Below are positions 61,358 through 64,000 of a stretch of 64,000 bases of DNA, piece by piece (within the stretch, counting starts at the first letter, position 1; every line of letters begins with the position of its first letter). This DNA is from an uncultured Bacilli bacterium (GTDB taxonomy: Bacteria > Bacillota_I > Bacilli_A > RF39 > UBA660). The stretch is taken from NCBI GenBank assembly GCA_934130165.1, contig CAKOXO010000003.1, positions 1 to 64,000 of the forward strand, read 5' to 3'. Below the pieces are notes generated by a model. That model searched no databases. It was not told where the DNA came from and worked only from the letters and a program-made list of their open reading frames with translations. Made by a program: the position numbers and the translations under genes.

Positions 61358-62749
61358 TTAATAATTAACTTTTTTACTACTTTCAAAGAATGCTTTATAG
61401 CCTAAATATGCACAATATATATCATATTTACTTGTTACTTCATATGGTGAATGCATTGATATTACTGGAACACCACAGTCTAATACATCAATTCCTTTAT
61501 TAGCTAAAATATAAGCAATGGTTCCTCCACCACCAATATCTACTTTTCCAAGTTCTGATACTTGATACTTGACATTATTTGTTTCAAAAACACCTCTTAC
61601 GTAAGCAACAAATTCTGCATTAGCATCACTTGCACCTGATTTTCCTCTTGCACCTGTATATTTATTAAGTTCTACTCCATAACCTATATGTGAAGCATTA
61701 TTAACTTCTGATACATCTTGATAGTTAGGATCTATTCCAGAACCAACATCTGCAGATAGCATTCTAGAATTACAATATGTCCTATTTAGGGCTGATGGTG
61801 CATTAGTATTTGTTTTATCTAATAACATATTAATAAAGTTATCAAACATTTCAGAATACATTCCTGTATTACCAACACTTCCTATTTCTTCCTTATCAGC
61901 AAATATTGCCACATTTGTATAATCAAATGTATCACAATCTATTATAGCTTCCAAAGTTGCATATGCACATACCTTATCATCTTGACCATAACCTGATACC
62001 ATACTTTTGTCAAAACCTAAACTTCTAGCATTGAAAGCTGGTACTACCTCTAACTCTGAACTATAAAAATCAATTTCTGATATATCATATTTTTCATTTA
62101 AAATTTGTAGTACATTTTCTTTTACTGAATCACTATCATTACTTGGAATGCTACCAATTAATAAATTTAGACTTTCACCTTCAATTGCTTCACCTATTTT
62201 TTTCTCATATTGCTTTTGCGCTAAATGTGGCAAAATATCTGTTATTGTAAAGATTGGATCATCCTCATCCTCACCAATATTTATTTCTATTTTATCACCA
62301 CTAGGCTTTACAACTACTCCATGAATTGCTAAAGGAATTGTAGTCCATTGATATTTTTTTATTCCACCATAATAATGAGTTTTAAATAAGGCTAACTTGG
62401 CATCCTCATAAACTGGGTTTGGTTTTAAATCAAGTCTTGGTGAATCAATATGAGCCCCTATTATATTTAGACCTTTTTCTATATTATTTTTCCCTATAAT
62501 TGCTGCAAAAACACTTTTCCCCCTATTATTGAAATAAACCTTATCACCTACGTTTAGGCTATCTGTATCATTTATATTTGTAAATCCATTTTGTTCTAAT
62601 TCTTTAATTATGTTTTTATTTGCTTCTCTTTCTGTCTTTGAACTATTTAAAAATCCAATATAGCTATCAGAAAAAGCTAATACTTCATTTTTTTTATTTT
62701 CATCAATATTTTTCCATCCGCATTCTTTTTTATTTAATATATCTTTCAT
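61358..62749 (-). CDS. M18 family aminopeptidase
   Basis: This 463-residue cytosolic zinc aminopeptidase shows NIIGAHIDSPRLDLKP (first metal His/Asp), FADKEEIGSVGNTG (Glu pair) and SMHSPYEVTSKYD (final metal His), the M18/LAP4 order. It removes N-terminal residues, often acidic ones. Length is normal. AGGAGG precedes its ATG. It lies just after the DUF4097 gene. Confidence 0.93.
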   Translation of the reverse strand: MKDILNKKECGWKNIDENKKNEVLAFSDSYIGFLNSSKTEREANKNIIKELEQNGFTNINDTDSLNVGDKVYFNNRGKSVFAAIIGKNNIEKGLNIIGAHIDSPRLDLKPNPVYEDAKLALFKTHYYGGIKKYQWTTIPLAIHGVVVKPSGDKIEINIGEDEDDPIFTITDILPHLAQKQYEKKIGEAIEGESLNLLIGSIPSNDSDSVKENVLQILNEKYDISEIDFYSSELEVVPAFNARSLGFDKSMVSGYGQDDKVCAYATLEAIIDCDTFDYTNVAIFADKEEIGSVGNTGMYSEMFDNFINMLLDKTNTNAPSALNRTYCNSRMLSADVGSGIDPNYQDVSEVNNASHIGYGVELNKYTGARGKSGASDANAEFVAYVRGVFETNNVKYQVSELGKVDIGGGGTIAYILANKGIDVLDCGVPVISMHSPYEVTSKYDIYCAYLGYKAFFESSKKVNY

Positions 62750-62807
62750 AAATATCCTCCTAATATATATATTACCATAATTATTAAAAATTATGAATAT
62801 AAGTATT

Positions 62808-62831
62808 AAAAAGACACCTTATTTGGTGTCA
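62808..62831 (-). terminator. Terminator after the DUF4097 gene
   Basis: GACACC-aaataa-GGTGTC followed by TTTTT on the minus strand. Confidence 0.75.
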
Positions 62832-62833
62832 AT

Positions 62834-63655
62834 TTATCCTACCTCAAGATCTCCGCTTACAGTTTCTATTTTTAATTCTAAATAAGCGTGTCTATTATTA
62901 TCTTTAATGCTTGAATCTCCTGATACTGTTTTATAATCAATATATATACTATTAGTTTCTAATATTTTAACATCTCCACTTATAGTTTCTACTAAACCGT
63001 TTTCATCTAAATTAGCAGATTCTATTTCTATATCTCCACTTACTGATTTTATATTTATATTATTACATTTTTTAATATCAACGTCTCCACTCGTAGTTGA
63101 TATATTCATATTACTTATTTTCTTAATTTCTATATCACCACTTGTAGTTTTAATATTACCATCTAAAACTTCTGCTACTTCTATATCTCCACTAGTTGTA
63201 TTAATACTTAATTTTCCATCTAAATTTGCATCTATTTTTATATCACCACTTGTAGTTTTAATATTAGTTTTTTTATTATAACCTTTTGGAACAGATATCA
63301 CTACCTTTTCCTGTCCGTAACATATTCCTATACAAAATGATTTATTTATATCTTTAACAATACTTAAATTACCATCATTTAATTTTATATCATACTTTTC
63401 ATTTTTTCTGCCATAAGTTTTAATCTCTATCTTATCAGTTTTTCCCTCTTCAATAAAAACATCGGTTGATTGGACATTTAGTGATATATTACTAACTGAG
63501 GTTGTATCATATTTATTTTCAGCTAATAAATTATCATTATCCGTATTAACAAAAGGTATAGGTTTATTATATATATACATAAACATTATTGTTATTAATA
63601 ATATGGTTATTAACAACAGTCCTGCAACTAAAACAATTACACTATTTTTCTTCAT
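62834..63655 (-). CDS. DUF4097 outer beta-helix protein
   Basis: One N-terminal membrane helix is followed by a run of about nine T-(T/V)-SGD repeats (NIKTTSGDIKID, LSINTTSGDIEV, NISTTSGDVDIK, VETISGDVK, LKIETVSGDLEVG), the DUF4097 right-handed beta-helix. Such proteins often sit with PadR regulators and DUF1700 membrane genes; the upstream partial gene fits a membrane partner. The ATG at 63653-63655 is four bases behind AGAGGTGAG; its start overlaps the upstream gene by 14 bases. Confidence 0.88.
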   Translation of the reverse strand: MKKNSVIVLVAGLLLITILLITIMFMYIYNKPIPFVNTDNDNLLAENKYDTTSVSNISLNVQSTDVFIEEGKTDKIEIKTYGRKNEKYDIKLNDGNLSIVKDINKSFCIGICYGQEKVVISVPKGYNKKTNIKTTSGDIKIDANLDGKLSINTTSGDIEVAEVLDGNIKTTSGDIEIKKISNMNISTTSGDVDIKKCNNINIKSVSGDIEIESANLDENGLVETISGDVKILETNSIYIDYKTVSGDSSIKDNNRHAYLELKIETVSGDLEVG

Positions 63656-64000
63656 CAAACTCACCTCTTTTCATATCAAGTAATAAATGAATAATTTTTA
63701 AAACAAGTGCATAAACAATCCAAATAATCCAAGTTATTTCCCATGCCATTGTAGAAAAGCTAATTATCAAATATATAATTAAAAACAATATAGAAATTAT
63801 ACTATCTATAGATTTATACTTATTTTTCTTTTTTTTATCATAAGACTTTGAATGTGACGAAAAGTAATAGACTATAATCGTAGTAGCAATTGCACAAATA
63901 AGTAGGAATATCCCCGCTATAACTTCATCACTTATAAATCTAATTGAAGATGCAATAATAGTCCAAATTATTGATAAAAAGTATAAGAAGACACTAGTAC
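63642..64000 (-). CDS. Membrane protein before the DUF4097 gene (5' part missing)
   Basis: On the minus strand a frame is open from the window edge to TAG at 63642-63644. The 119 visible residues have at least three to four membrane helices (VFLYFLSIIWTIIASSI; GIFLLICAIATTIIVYY; IISILFLIIYLIISFST; ITWIIWIVYALVLKIIH) with a Lys-rich loop KKKKNKYK between. It is co-transcribed with the DUF4097 gene (14-base overlap). It is probably the membrane or sensor partner of that gene; the N-terminus is outside the window. Confidence 0.75.
   Translation of the reverse strand, partial: TSVFLYFLSIIWTIIASSIRFISDEVIAGIFLLICAIATTIIVYYFSSHSKSYDKKKKNKYKSIDSIISILFLIIYLIISFSTMAWEITWIIWIVYALVLKIIHLLLDMKRGEFDEEK

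Noticed and set aside
62850..63290. Regular repeats that look like a CRISPR or tandem DNA array
   Set aside because: They are the coding repeats of the T-T-SGD beta-helix; spacing and sequence vary and there are no spacers.
1..64000. tRNA or rRNA genes
   Set aside because: I looked for the T-loop pattern and conserved rRNA segments while reading and saw none; a covariance search would settle it.

Overview
The window is AT-rich DNA from a low-GC Gram-positive bacterium of the Bacilli lineage, probably an uncultured gut-type relative of the Erysipelotrichales/RF39 groups; that placement is inference. The supporting genes are a PolC-type replicase, a T-box leader before thrS, the mraZ-rsmH-ftsL-pbp division cluster, DnaI, ComEA/ComEC, LCP-family wall-polymer ligases and M. 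bacterial (code 11) codon use. TGA is a stop, as two related DUF1016 genes show. Most genes lie on the minus strand, gene packing is tight, and many rho-independent terminators run into the stop codon of the gene they end.

Layout (transcription mostly right to left). 1-5 kb: a partial YibE/F permease, a decayed ISLre2-type transposase, a SpoVD-like PBP cut off at its active site, small membrane proteins and a Nudix hydrolase. 5-14.6 kb: a surface-polysaccharide operon with its own promoter (sugar-phosphate transferase, GT2, LicD, GT4, Wzy, Wzx, VanZ, two LCP ligases). 14.6-19.6 kb: a 32-residue membrane peptide and mraZ-rsmH-ftsL-pbp with an added RsgI-like protein. 19.7-22.2 kb: T-box(Thr)-unknown gene-thrS. 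22.2-29.6 kb: a TasA-like protein, dnaI, then the competence genes comEA-comEC with a diverged tandem duplication of the comEC end plus a DUF1016 nuclease gene. 29.6-40.6 kb: ftsW, a YjcZ-like peptide, def, smc, a dead-looking deacetylase, a nonsense-broken secreted protein, a second TasA-like gene, pnp and rpsO. 40.6-52.5 kb: an HTH-phosphoesterase, a VanY-TruB fusion, a RhuM-Fic protein, polC, HAD and PAP2 phosphatases, and a ferredoxin. 52.6-64 kb: an RsuA/RluB-type pseudouridine synthase, coat-like genes, a KinB-like kinase, rodA, prsW, an MFS protein, a zinc-ribbon/PASTA protein, an M18 aminopeptidase and a DUF4097 protein.

Two themes stand out. First, sporulation: a KinB-like kinase carries two abutting Spo0A-type boxes just upstream of its -10; two small coat-like genes 22 kb apart share one AAC-N16-CATAACCTA promoter element resembling a late mother-cell (SigK-like) promoter; and a pair of Cys-rich genes matches the CotY/CotZ/ExsY coat family. 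The organism, or its recent ancestor, therefore probably forms spores, although a SpoVD-like gene is broken here. Second, one open reading frame joins a complete VanY-type D,D-carboxypeptidase, without signal peptide, to a complete TruB tRNA pseudouridine synthase. This is the most unexpected gene architecture in the window. Several genes are broken or decayed: transposase, SpoVD-like PBP, comEC and its fragment, and the secreted protein with an in-frame TGA.
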